This document shows, piece after piece, positions 34,893 to 45,670 of a DNA stretch of 64,000 nucleotides; position 1 is the stretch's first letter; each line of letters opens with the position of its first letter. Location: assembly GCA_029204225.1 (NCBI GenBank), contig CM055092.1, positions 61,371,279-61,435,278 on the forward strand, read 5' to 3'. The notes beneath the pieces are model-generated. The model did not search any database, was not told the DNA's origin, and worked only from the letters and a program-made list of their open reading frames with translations. Origin of the DNA: Diphasiastrum complanatum. Lineage: Eukaryota > Streptophyta > Lycopodiopsida > Lycopodiales > Lycopodiaceae. The position numbers were made by a program, and so were the translations under genes.

Positions 34893-35460
34893 TATTCTAG
34901 ATGGAATAGAAGAATTCACCTTCTCTTATTTTCAAGCATAGAATAAGAATACGATGAATTGTGATTGACGAATCATAGTTCAAATTGCAGTCTATATTTG
35001 ACTTTCTAGAGTGGTAACCTGAGAAGAGAACATATGCTTGGAGCATATATCTCTTGATGGAAATCTCATTGGAAAAGTATCTTCCATTGATTGAGTTTGT
35101 TAATAATAGTAGTAAGCATTTGACTACTGCATATAACCTGCTTATGCTTATGTATGGATTTCAACCTAGATCTCTACTAGTTAGATTTATCAAACGAGAT
35201 CACCAAGACTCATCATGCGTTCCATGTTAGTCGTCTGAAGAGGAGTTGACATGAGGGGGATCACCTTGGTTTTGGTAAAGGTCTAGATTCTTTTGAAGAC
35301 TTATTTGAAAGAATTGTTTTGGAACCTGAAAAGATACTTGATACAAGAACCAAAAATTACAAAATCGGGAGGTTATTGAGTATCTGGTTCATTGGAAAGG
35401 ATATTCTGATGATAAGGATTCATGGGAACTAGAAGGTTGGCCCTAATGGGGGTTTGGGCC
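34893..35460 (+). pseudogene. Element F: gypsy integrase C-terminus and chromodomain
   Basis: Integrase-type sequence LPLIEFVNNSSKHLTTAYN and YGFQPRSLL appears at about 35085-35180. About 150 bp further, in another frame, REVIEYLVHWKGYSDDKDSW and ELEGW (about 35360-35445) are a chromodomain, as in chromovirus Ty3/gypsy elements where it steers integration toward certain chromatin. Stops and frame changes break it. Element E is inserted upstream, and its LTR follows directly. Confidence 0.75.
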
Positions 35461-35469
35461 ATTAGGGGG

Positions 35470-35949
35470 TGCCATGGACATAGGGACCAGGCCTAATCTG
35501 GATAGTAGTCGAGTAGGACCATGGGGTCATACCCACATGTAGTATTAGCATGTGTGTTGCATCCTAGTACGGGAAAGGATGTACATGCACTATGCTTTCG
35601 CATGGGTCTTAGCTACTATGGATTAGGGGTACTACATGCAATGGACCTACATGGGAGATTGGCATGATCTGATAGAGGGCTTACATGTGGATTCAGTTCA
35701 TGGGCAGGTGGGGTAGGCTCTATGCTCTATACATACCCTCACCTGTGTCCATGAAGATCATGGAAAGTCTTGTGGATGTTATGCTGTCAGACTGTGAAGC
35801 ACTTCTTATGTGATTTGCCTATTCCTAGAATGCTCAAGAGCTAGATCGGTATTTGATCTAGGTTTGGTTGGGATGGTTTTGTCTACTTCATTCTCCATTT
35901 GTATTCTTGGAGTTCTATCTCAATTTGGAGTCCTGGGGACATTTAACTT
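35470..35949 (+). repeat. Element F 3' LTR (partial)
   Basis: A polypurine-like ATTAGGGGG is followed by TGCCATGGACATAGG at 35470. The tail (ATCTAGGTTTGGTTGGGATGG) resembles the E LTR. Element A is inserted at or just past its right end, and no second copy is present to fix the boundary. Confidence 0.6.
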
Positions 35950-35954
35950 AGTTG

Positions 35955-37182
35955 TGTTGGATTCATCTCCTCTACTCTCCTAAATCCTATTTTAATCTGC
36001 TTCCATTCTTGCTGCATTTTTACTCATGTTGTCGCACAGTCTGCATATTTACATGTAAAATAAGACAGGCGAAAAACTCGACTGTCTGCATAAATACAAG
36101 TAATTTTCCACAGGCAAAAAAAAGGCAAAAAATGCGACACTATGTTTTTACACGTGATTTGTGACAGGCAAAAATGGTGACACTGCCTTACAAAATGCTG
36201 AAGGTGCCCTAGGAAAAGCGGAGGCACCCTATAAATCAAATCCTAAGGCATTTGTCAGAGTGCCGCATTTTTCGCATCTTCACTAATGTTCATTTCAGTA
36301 AAGGCTGATGTCGTGGTCTTCTCACGCTCATCCCATGCAACTGTGCTAACAGATTTGACAACGACAACAGCCACCCATGACTTCCCACAAACATCACATC
36401 CACTTTGTATTTTCTTGATCTGCACACCTGTAAAATTGTGTATATATATGACAACAGGTGAGAGAAATTAAGTGAGAAACTAGCAACAAGCATAATAGCA
36501 TCAGAAGCTTATTAGAGATAGACGAAGTAGATGCTTTCGCACATCGATTCTTTGTATTGTCAATAATAGATTTATTTCTTTCATAGATTGGATTAGCTTT
36601 GTGAAGCATGCGATTTCATCCGCTATTGTTTTGTGCTCACCAACATTATTGACCTGTATATTTTGCTATACTTAATCTGATTACAGCTTTGTTTGTTCTG
36701 CGTTCAGATTTGTGTCAATATTGTTTTGCTTTTTCTACATTCTGTTTGACTCTCTTATTGCTCAATCTGATAGTCTGTTCTTAGCGAATTATTATTAGCC
36801 TAGCTATTCGTGAATAATATCTAGTCTTGTCTTTCATGACTAATTCGTGACTGATTATCAGTCGAGGTTTGTCTAGCTCTTCACGAATAATTTGCGACTA
36901 ATAATTTGTCTAGTTGTTCATGACAAATTATCTTTTTGATGTTTTGTTGCTTAATATTTGGCTACGTAATCAGATCAAACGTGATTTCAATCACTAACGT
37001 TCTCTTTTGTCTGATAGGCGTAGTCATGCTTAGGGAAAGAGTAAGATAGCTCATTCCGTTGCGCACGAACACTTTCCATTCGAGTTCATTTTTTTTTCGA
37101 GTTTCAAATTCGCTTCTTTTCGTGTTCGTTTCTCTTCGAGTTATTTTCGTTTCTCGCACTCTCACACCCTCTTTCTCCAACA
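35955..37182 (+). repeat. Element A 5' LTR
   Basis: 1228 bp, TG...CA ends. It contains a TATA-like GTGTATATATATGAC at about 36437 and several short CGACTAAT/CGTGAATAAT-type motifs at 36780-36930. It is followed by the primer-binding site. Confidence 0.92.
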
Positions 37183-37194
37183 TGGTATAAAAGC
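37183..37194 (+). other. Element A primer-binding site, mutated
   Basis: TGGTATAAAAGC sits directly after the LTR and differs from the usual TGGTATCAGAGC at two positions. Confidence 0.75.
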
Positions 37195-37341
37195 TATTTT
37201 CTGTAGCTTGATAAGCTTCCACAGTAACAAGACTCTTCCAGCCGATAGAGTAATTGTCTTCTTGTTCTATAATTCAGTACTAGATTTTCATACTTAGGTC
37301 ACTGATAGTTTTTCTTCCTATCACCTAGACTAATCTTCTAC

Positions 37342-39799
37342 ATGGATTCCCAAGGGAAAGCCAGTCCTATCATGGACAAGCTTGATGGAGCAAATTACCA
37401 TCTGTGAAAATTTAAGATGAAAACTGTACTAATGGCTAAAGAATTGTATGACGTTGTTATAGGTGCAGAAGGGAAACCCGAAGCAGACGATGTAGCAATC
37501 GCCAGATGGAAGCTGAAGGATGGAAAGGCTTTCGCGCTGATCATCCTCAATATTTTGGATACCCAGATCGGACATGTATCCAAGGCCTAGACATCCAAAG
37601 AAGTTTGGGACATCTTGAGAACACTATACAAAGTGCGAGATATACCGTCCAAGCTATATCTCAAGAAGAAATTTTACTCCCTCAAGATGGTGAATGGTGA
37701 TTCCCTACAGAATCACATCAACCAATTCAAGAACCTGCTGAAGCGAATGGCCGCTGTCAGATCTGTCATAGACGATCAAGCCGCAGTGATGCAACTGCTT
37801 ACAAGCTTGTCAAGCTCATATGACAGCTGGGTGATAATCATCACAACACATCCAAAACTGACTCTTTCGAAAGTCATCACAATGTTGTTGTAGGAAGACA
37901 CGTGTAGGAACGAAGTCCCAAGTTCCTCATTTGATTCTCACGCCTTGTACATCAACAAGAGCATGACTAAGCAGAAGAAGAAGAAAGGCCCGAAGCAATC
38001 AAAGCCAGACCAGAAACCAGCACAACACAAAGAACAGTCGAATTCGCAGACGAAGAAGAAGCTGTTCTGCAGATACTGCAAGCGAAATAATCACAAAATT
38101 CAAGACTACTGGATACTGCAAGAAAAGAACAATATCAAGGGACAGTCAAATCAAGTGGCAAATGTAGCTACAGAAGCTCCACAACCTATTGAAGAAGCGA
38201 AGCATCATGATGCCTTCATGACCAGCCATCAAGGAACGTTTGGTGACAATTCTTGGTTTCTGGATTCCGGTGCCACTCAGCATATGACCAGCCACATTGG
38301 TTGTTTCGAGTCCTATACACCCTACAGTACCAATAAATATGTTCACCTTGGCGACAATAGCACACAAGCTATTAAAGGTGAAGGTACTGTAAGATGAAGC
38401 TTTGCAAATGATCAATCTAAACGACTTTCTAAAGTCTTATATGTACCAAACTTATCTACAAATATGCTCTCTGTAAGCAGGATCACAGATCTAGGACATA
38501 GAGTAGAATTTGAATGTGATCAGTGCAAAGTAGTTGATAGGACAAGCAAGATCCTAGCACTCAAAAAGAGCATGGATACTTCTATAAATTAAGTTATTGC
38601 TTTTCTGCCTCTAGTCAGGTGCTCAATACTTCTATTCATGCAAATAAAAGTTTACTTTGGCATTATAGACTTGGTCACTTGAATCATGCTACTGTACAAC
38701 AAATGTCTAGACAATCTATTTTCTTGATCTCAACTATCCTCGTGATAAAGTCGAGTTACATGTCTGTCAAGACTGTCTAGTTGGTAAACAGACTAGGAAA
38801 CTATTTAAATCAAGCCATCAACATATTGTTAGAGGACTGCTAGACATTGTACATTCAAAAATTTGTGGTCCCATGAAAAATCCTTCACTGAAGGATGCAA
38901 AGTATTTTATAACTTTTATTGATGAATTTTCCAGAAGGGCTATGGTGTACTTTATAAAGAAGAAATCAGAAGCTTTCAATTGCTTCAGGATCTTCAAGGA
39001 GCATGCAGAAAAGGAGATCGAAAGGACAATCAACGTCCTAAGATCAGACAATGGTGGAGAATATATCTCTATCGAGTTTAAGGAGTACTGCCAAAGTCAA
39101 GGCATTGAGCAGCAATTCATCACTCCTTACAGTCCTCAGTCTAATGTCTTAGTCGAGAGGAAGAACCGTACCCTGGTTGAATCAGCCAAATGTATACTAG
39201 CGCATGCATCGCTGCCCAAGAGATTCTGGGTCGAAGCTGTCTCCATTACAGCTTACGTCCAGAATAGATGTTCGACCAAGGCCCTCTCAGGCAAGACACC
39301 CCATGAGGTGTGGACAGGCTTAAGCCTTATGTGAAAAACCTAAGAGTGTTCGGATGCGTTGCCTACATGTAGATCCCGAAAGACATGAGAAAGAAATTGG
39401 ACTTCCAAGGTCTCAAGACCATCCTGATTGGATATACTTCATCTGATAATACATACAAGAAGCAAATCTTGTATAGTCGGGATATAGTCTTTATCGAGGA
39501 TTAGTTCGTCGACATCAAAGACAAGGATATTGCTCTAGGAGAACCTTCATCACCTGCCATTGACATGACAATCCGAGCTTCTGGTGGCAGACGTGTCCAT
39601 TGTCAACCCACTATTTGACAACGAATCAGACGAAGATGTTGCTACTACCCAGCAACAAGTCCCATGAGTGGTTCATCAGTCAATTCCTCCCAGAAGATCA
39701 ATCCGAGTGCGCACACAGCCCACAAGTATACTCCTGAATCTGCATGTCTCTTGATATAGGAACAAATGACAGTCAAAGAGGCACTCAGCCAACCAAACT
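37342..39799 (+). pseudogene. Element A gag, protease and integrase, decayed
   Basis: From the ATG at 37342, one frame runs through a copia Gag (MDKLDGANYHL, VWDILRTLYKV), a Lys-rich stretch and a damaged zinc knuckle (FCRYCKRNNHKIQDYW; the last Cys is lost) to the protease (WFLDSGATQHMTSH, about 38254-38295). In-frame stops at 37405 (TGA), 37588 (TAG), 37891 (TAG) and 38395 (TGA) each look like a single transition. The integrase zinc finger (LWHYRLGHLNHA, about 38655) and core (38850-39334) follow. The first catalytic Asp is replaced (HSKICG), while LRSDNGGEY and VERKNRTL keep the second Asp and the Glu. More stops follow before element C cuts the gene at CTGAT. Confidence 0.88.
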
Positions 39800-39804
39800 C
39801 TGAT

Positions 39805-40457
39805 TGTGAAAAATTGTCAACTAGTAGTATTTTCCTAACTTGAGATTTTGTAGGCCTATGGCCAAATAAAAGTTAGAGATAGGTTCATACATGTATGTAG
39901 AGGCCCAAAGTATGTGTACACTACTTTTGAGGTCACATTAATTAGAGGAGGTCGAGTGTGGAGCTCTTCTATTGGCTCATAATTTGGTGCATTCCTATTT
40001 GACCAAATTTCTAGGTAGATGGGTGAATCCTATTGGACCCCAATTTTAGCCTATCATAAGACAAGTGGCCAAGAGGCACTATGGCTGCTATAAATAGCCA
40101 TCTCCACGAGTATGTACACATCTCATTTTCATTCTATTGAATGAATGTTATGCTCTTTGAAGATCCATCTTCTTCTCTCTCACTTTTTTGTTCATATCTT
40201 GCATTCTAGCCACTAGAATTGTGATTTCTTTGTTGCTATGGCTTCACACGTGTGAAATGCAGGTTGTAGGCTCTGAAGTACGGACAGGGACAGCAAGTTT
40301 CTGTTTGTGGAAGCTTATGATCAGATTTTGATGTTTAGTTGATGTTTAGTATGCTTAACATCACAATTTCTATCATTTTTTCAATCTAGATGTGCATAAC
40401 TTCCATGGCCAAGATCTTTATGAAACTTTAGCATCTTTTGGATCTGAGTTTTTCACA
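39805..40457 (+). repeat. Element C 5' LTR (promoter side)
   Basis: 653 bp, TGTGAAAAATTG...TTTTTCACA. A probable TATA box CTATAAATAGCC lies at about 40090-40101. A perfect palindrome TTCACACGTGTGAA, which holds a CACGTG G-box, sits at 40243-40256, downstream of the likely transcription start. Confidence 0.95.
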
Positions 40458-40469
40458 TGGTATCAGAGC
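40458..40469 (+). other. Element C primer-binding site
   Basis: TGGTATCAGAGC directly after the 5' LTR, complementary to the initiator tRNA-Met 3' end. Confidence 0.93.
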
Positions 40470-41066
40470 ATTAGGCGGCCAAATGTGCAGGTTTTGCCAG
40501 ATTTAGAAGAGATTTGTGGGCGAGTTTGCTTTTGTAGCATTCCAATCAAGTTTCTAGCTAAAAATCTTGTTGATTTATGTGTAGAAATTGGATCTTTGTG
40601 ATCAAAACATCATTTGTATGCATTTCAATTGAAGTAGGGCGAATTCCCTCTGTACTTATCAGAATAAGGAGACAAAATTTGTTTTGGAAAGAGGGAGATG
40701 CAAGATCCAACAAGATCCTATTAGTTTTCCATTCTAGCATATAGTTTTTTGATTCAATTTCTTGCTTCTTCATGTCAAAAACTTCAAAATTGATGTAACC
40801 CTCTGATTTTCAGTTTGCTGAATGATTCAAGAGTGTATTTCAATCTTAGGAGTGAGGGAAAAGCAAGTATATTGAGGTTTGGTCTTGGTTTGATCAAGAA
40901 ATCATAAAACTAGTGGCTAAAATTGAGGAAAAAGTGAGGAAAAGAGAGAAAAAGTAAGGTTTTAGGTTCCAAATCTTTGTGATTTCTTCTTGTGTTTCAT
41001 TTGTTGATTCAAGAGAGTGCTTAGTGCATTGGAACAGGTCAAAGATCAGAGATCAATCATTGCAAC
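40470..41066 (+). other. Element C untranslated leader
   Basis: About 600 bp between the primer-binding site and the gag-pol ATG. No gene. It is expected to hold packaging and dimerisation signals, which I cannot locate by eye. Confidence 0.6.
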
Positions 41067-44000
41067 ATGGCTACAAATGGAGGCTACATGTTGGAAAGCA
41101 ATGATAGGCTTACCTCCCTCAACTATTCTACTTGGAAAGTAAGGATGGAGTCTTTGCTTGAGATGAATGAGTTGATGGATATTGTTGTAGGTGTGGAGGA
41201 GAGACCTTTGGCACCTCAAGAACAATTGAGGTATGACAAGAGGGCAAAGAAAGCCCTTCACATGATCAAGATGAATGTGACAAATGAGCTTATCAAAGAG
41301 GTTGGTAAGTGCACATCATCTAGTGAAGCTTGGGAAGCCTTGAAGAAGGTTTATGAATCCAAGTCTACTTCTAGAGTGTTGACTTTAAGAAGGCAAATCT
41401 TTTCTTGTATGCAAAAGAAGAGTGAGAGTGGACATGCTTTTGTTTTGAGAGTTAAAGCATTGAATGATGAGTTAGCATGCATTAATGATGGCATAAATAA
41501 TGAGGAGCTTGTTCAAGTGATTCTCAATGGCTTGTTGGATGATCATGCTAATCTTGTTCAAAGTTATGCTATCCAAAAATGTTTACCAAGTGTTGGAGAC
41601 TTGCAAGAGGTCTTGTTGGCTGAAGAATTCAGGTTGCAAGCAAGAGTGGGAGCATCTTCTACATCTCAAGGAGGAGAAGAGGAGGCAATGTTCTCTAAAG
41701 GCAAGTTCAAGGGCAAAGGTAAAAGCAATTGGTCTAAAGGGCAAGACCAAGGTGAGCACTCTACTTTTGGCAAAAAGAAGGATAGATCTAAGCTAAAATG
41801 TTTCTATTGTGGAGTCAAAGGGCATTTTGCTAGTGATTGTTTCAAGAAAAAGAGGGATCAAGGGGAAAAGCAAACCAATCTAACTATTGATGAGGGTGGG
41901 GATGAGCTTCTTTCAAATGATGCTTTTGTTATGTCATCTTGCTTGTTGGCTAATCATGGAGACATTGATCCTTGGTGGATTGATAGTGGAGCCACTTCTC
42001 ATATGACATATCATAAAGAGTATTTTTCATCTTTAATGGCATTTGATGGTGATAGGAAGGTAATCTATACCGCAAATGATGGTGAGTGTACAATCAAGGG
42101 GATTGGCACAATTCCTATTTCACTTTCTACAAATAGGAATATAGAATTGAAAGATGTTTTGCTCATTCCATCCATTACCAAGAACTTACTTAGTGTAAGC
42201 CAAATGCTTGACAAAGGATTCAAAGTTGAGTTTGATGGTGATGCTTGCTTGATCAAAAAGGGGTGTAGTATCATTGCAAAAGGGAAAAGGCAAGGGAAAT
42301 TGTTCAAGCTTGATGCATGTGTTGTTGCTAACCAAGTTGGATGCATGGCAAATGAACAAATGTCAATTCAAGAGGTATGGCATAAAAGGATGGGACATCT
42401 CAACTACAAGGCCTTGGAGGTAATAGCCAAAAAGGAGGTAGTAAGGGGACTTCCCAAGTCTCTTACTTGCTTGAATCATGTTTGTGAAGAATGTGCTTTG
42501 TCTAAATCACATAGATTGCCATATACTAGATCTATATCTAGATCTAAGATGCCTTTTTCTCTCTTGCATTCGGATATTCATGGTGTTACTACAATTAGCA
42601 ATGGAGGTGCTAAGATGTATGTAACTTTCATTGATGATTTTAGTAGATTTTGTTGGGTTTATCTACTAAAGAGCAAGGATGAGGTGTTTGATGTGTTTGT
42701 CAAGTTCAAAGTTGCTATTGAGACTCAATTTACAACCAAAATCAAATGCTTGAGGAGCGACAATGGTGGTGAATACATTTCTAACAAATTCAAAGCCTTT
42801 TGCGATGAGCATGGGATCAAGAGGGAGTACACATGTCCAAGAACACCACAACAAAATGGAGTGGCCGAGAGGAAGAATAGAACCTTGTGTGAGAGTGCAA
42901 AGGCAATGAGATTGAATGCTAATCTTCCTAAACCTTTTTGGAGTGATGCTTTGTTGTGTGCAAATTTCCTATGCAATAGATGGCCAAGTGTTGTATTGGA
43001 AGGAAAAACCCCTTTTGAAGCTTTGTTTGGTATGAAGCCTAATGTCAAGTTTCTAAGAACTTTTGGATGCATTTGCTACTTCAACATTACTCTTGATGAT
43101 AGAACTAAGGAGGATCCATCTTCAAGAAAGGGCATTTTTGTTGGTTATAGTGAAGTAAGCAAAGCATATAGGATTTATGTTCCTTCAATCAAGAAAGTGT
43201 TCACAAGTAGGGATGTCATTTTTGATGAAAGTAACATTCCAAAAGTTGTTTCAAGTGATGATGGTGTTGTTGCAACTAATGTGCTTGATGACAATGGAGT
43301 TGATGACACATTGGATGTGGATGTTGAAGAAGCCTCTTCAAGTCAAATTCCAAGGAGAACTCCAAGGCATAAAGTGAAACCCTCAAGGCTCACTTATGAT
43401 GACAAAGGTAAGCAAGTGGTGGATGGATCCAACTATGCTTTCCTAACTTCTTTTGATGTACCTTCATGTGTAGATGAAGCAAGGCAAAAAGAGGAATGGA
43501 TCCAAGCAATGGATCTTGAGTTTGAAGCACTTATGAAGAACAACACATGGAGATTGGTGGAGCTTCCAAAGGGCAAAAGTGCAATTGGATGCAAATGGAT
43601 CTTCAAGGTAAAGACAAATCAAGATGGATCTATCAACAAGTTGAAGGCAAGGTTGGTGGCTAAAGGTTATGCTCAAGAGCATGGCATTGACTATGAGGAA
43701 ACCTTTGCACCCGTGGCAAAGATGGTGAGCATAAGAGTAATCATTTCCCTTGCAACTCTTTATGGATGGGATCTTTGGCAATTAGACATTTCTAATGCTT
43801 TCTTGAATGGTGATCTTGAAGAGGAAGTCTACATGGAGCAACCCGAGAGCTATGTTTCTCATAGCAAGCCTAATCATGTGTGTTTTCTACAAAAAAGTTT
43901 GTATGGTCTTAAGCAAGCACCAAGGAGTTGGTATGCTAGGCTTAACTCTTTTCTACTTTCTCAAAACTTCACTATGAGTGAGTATGATCATTCACTTTAC

Positions 44001-45017
44001 TTTAGAATTAGTGCTAATGATGTTACAATCCTTCTAATTTATGTGGATGACATTATTTTAAGTGGAGGGAACAAGGAAGATATAGAAGATATCAAGAAAG
44101 CACTAAAAAAGGAATTTGAAGTGCATGATCTTGGTCTTTTGAGCTATATCTTAGGAATAGAAGTAATTAGAACTTCTCAAATCACTTTTATTTCACAAGA
44201 GAAGTATGCTATTTCTATTCTCAATAGATTTCATATGGTAGATGCAAATCCTATTGATACACCTATGGAATCACATGTAAAGCTAACTATAAGAGGTAAT
44301 GAAAGATCCTTCGAGGACATTACTCTCTATAGGAAGCTAATAGGTTCTCTTATATATCTAACCATCACAAGACCTGATTTATCTTATTGTGTTGGTAGAT
44401 TAAGCCAATTCATGCAAGATCCTAGCATAGAACATTGGAAACTAGGAAAGAGGATCTTGAGATACATCTCGGGAACAAAAGATTTTGGCATTGTTTATAG
44501 AGGCTCATCACCTAACTTATTTGGTTTTTCAGATTCAGATTTTGCAGGAGACCTTATGGATAGAAAATCCATAAATGCACATGCTATTTTCATAGGTGAT
44601 GGAGCTATCTCATGGATGTCGAAGAAACAAGCAACTATATCACTTTCTTCTAGTGAGGCCGAGTACAAAGCTTTGACATCATGCACAAAGGAGATGGTGT
44701 GGATCAAGAGGATGATTATGGAGCTTCATTTGCTGGATTTTTCAGAGAGTCCAATCATCTTTTGTGACAACCTTTCAGCCCAAAGTCTAGCAAGCAATCC
44801 GGTTTTCCATGCAAGGAGCAAACATATCGAGGTGGCTTACCATTTTGTGAGAGAACAAGTGTTGGCAAAAGAGATCAAGCTTGAACATGTCCCATCAAAG
44901 GAATGTGTGGCTGATATCTTTACCAAAGCATTGGGAAAGGACTTATTTTTCAAGCATAGAACAAGTCTTGGTGTACTTTCTAAATCTATGCTAAAACTAG
45001 TTGAAGAGGGAGTGTGA
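41067..45017 (+). CDS. Element C gag-pol polyprotein, intact (1316 codons)
   Basis: A single frame encodes every copia protein in the usual order. Gag occupies about residues 1-240 (NYSTWKVRMESLLE near the start). A CCHC knuckle CFYCGVKGHFASDC has Cys245, Cys248, His253 and Cys258. The protease active site is DSGAT at 306-310. The integrase has an HHCC finger (His439, His444, Cys473, Cys476) and a DD35E core (Asp503, Asp565, Glu601). The reverse transcriptase includes [32 protein letters not shown] and YVDD at 992-995. RNase H has DSDFAGD from Asp1156 and SSSEAEYKAL, ending in the DIFTKAL tail. No stop, frameshift or missing catalytic residue was seen. The length is typical for plant copia. 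The product should be cut by its own protease, but how gag is made in excess is not evident. The last codons overlap the 3' LTR start. Confidence 0.96.
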   Translation: MATNGGYMLESNDRLTSLNYSTWKVRMESLLEMNELMDIVVGVEERPLAPQEQLRYDKRAKKALHMIKMNVTNELIKEVGKCTSSSEAWEALKKVYESKSTSRVLTLRRQIFSCMQKKSESGHAFVLRVKALNDELACINDGINNEELVQVILNGLLDDHANLVQSYAIQKCLPSVGDLQEVLLAEEFRLQARVGASSTSQGGEEEAMFSKGKFKGKGKSNWSKGQDQGEHSTFGKKKDRSKLKCFYCGVKGHFASDCFKKKRDQGEKQTNLTIDEGGDELLSNDAFVMSSCLLANHGDIDPWWIDSGATSHMTYHKEYFSSLMAFDGDRKVIYTANDGECTIKGIGTIPISLSTNRNIELKDVLLIPSITKNLLSVSQMLDKGFKVEFDGDACLIKKGCSIIAKGKRQGKLFKLDACVVANQVGCMANEQMSIQEVWHKRMGHLNYKALEVIAKKEVVRGLPKSLTCLNHVCEECALSKSHRLPYTRSISRSKMPFSLLHSDIHGVTTISNGGAKMYVTFIDDFSRFCWVYLLKSKDEVFDVFVKFKVAIETQFTTKIKCLRSDNGGEYISNKFKAFCDEHGIKREYTCPRTPQQNGVAERKNRTLCESAKAMRLNANLPKPFWSDALLCANFLCNRWPSVVLEGKTPFEALFGMKPNVKFLRTFGCICYFNITLDDRTKEDPSSRKGIFVGYSEVSKAYRIYVPSIKKVFTSRDVIFDESNIPKVVSSDDGVVATNVLDDNGVDDTLDVDVEEASSSQIPRRTPRHKVKPSRLTYDDKGKQVVDGSNYAFLTSFDVPSCVDEARQKEEWIQAMDLEFEALMKNNTWRLVELPKGKSAIGCKWIFKVKTNQDGSINKLKARLVAKGYAQEHGIDYEETFAPVAKMVSIRVIISLATLYGWDLWQLDISNAFLNGDLEEEVYMEQPESYVSHSKPNHVCFLQKSLYGLKQAPRSWYARLNSFLLSQNFTMSEYDHSLYFRISANDVTILLIYVDDIILSGGNKEDIEDIKKALKKEFEVHDLGLLSYILGIEVIRTSQITFISQEKYAISILNRFHMVDANPIDTPMESHVKLTIRGNERSFEDITLYRKLIGSLIYLTITRPDLSYCVGRLSQFMQDPSIEHWKLGKRILRYISGTKDFGIVYRGSSPNLFGFSDSDFAGDLMDRKSINAHAIFIGDGAISWMSKKQATISLSSSEAEYKALTSCTKEMVWIKRMIMELHLLDFSESPIIFCDNLSAQSLASNPVFHARSKHIEVAYHFVREQVLAKEIKLEHVPSKECVADIFTKALGKDLFFKHRTSLGVLSKSMLKLVEEGV

Positions 45018-45665
45018 AAAATTGTCAACTAGTAGTATTTTCCTAACTTGAGATTTTGTAGGCCTATGGCCAAATAAAAGTTAGAGATAGGTTCATACAT
45101 GTATGTAGAGGCCCAAAGTATGTGTACACTACTTTTGAGGTCACATTAATTAGAGGAGGTCGAGTGTGGAGCTCTTCTATTGGCTCATAATTTGGTGCAT
45201 TCCTATTTGACCAAATTTCTAGGTAGATGGGTGAATCCTATTGGACCCCAATTTTAGCCTATCATAAGACAAGTGGCCAAGAGGCACTATGGCTGCTATA
45301 AATAGCCATCTCCACGAGTATGTACACATCTCATTTTCATTCTATTGAATGAATGTTATGCTCTTTGAAGATCCATCTTCTTCTCTCTCACTTTTTTGTT
45401 CATATCTTGCATTCTAGCCACTAGAATTGTGATTTCTTTGTTGCTATGGCTTCACACGTGTGAAATGCAGGTTGTAGGCTCTGAAGTACGGACAGGGACA
45501 GCAAGTTTCTGTTTGTGGAAGCTTATGATCAGATTTTGATGTTTAGTTGATGTTTAGTATGCTTAACATCACAATTTCTATCATTTTTTCAATCTAGATG
45601 TGCATAACTTCCATGGCCAAGATCTTTATGAAACTTTAGCATCTTTTGGATCTGAGTTTTTCACA
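45013..45665 (+). repeat. Element C 3' LTR
   Basis: 653 bp, base-for-base the same as the 5' LTR as far as I can read, preceded by the polypurine tract and followed by the CTGAT target copy. Confidence 0.95.
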
Positions 45666-45670
45666 CTGAT

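Larger units (their letters stand above)
39805..45665 (+). mobile_element. Element C: complete, apparently young Ty1/copia retrotransposon
   Basis: Two 653-bp LTRs (39805-40457 and 45013-45665) that read as identical, TG...CA ends, target duplication CTGAT at 39800-39804 and 45666-45670, a perfect tRNA-Met primer-binding site, a polypurine tract (GAAGAGGGAG, 45003-45012) and one uninterrupted gag-pol. Everything needed for autonomous retrotransposition is present by inspection. It lies in element A in the same orientation. Confidence 0.96.

Noticed and set aside
43177-43781. Antisense and shifted open frames inside the gag-pol of element C (and similar ones in B)
   Set aside because: They overlap a strongly supported coding frame and show no domain, so they are shadows.
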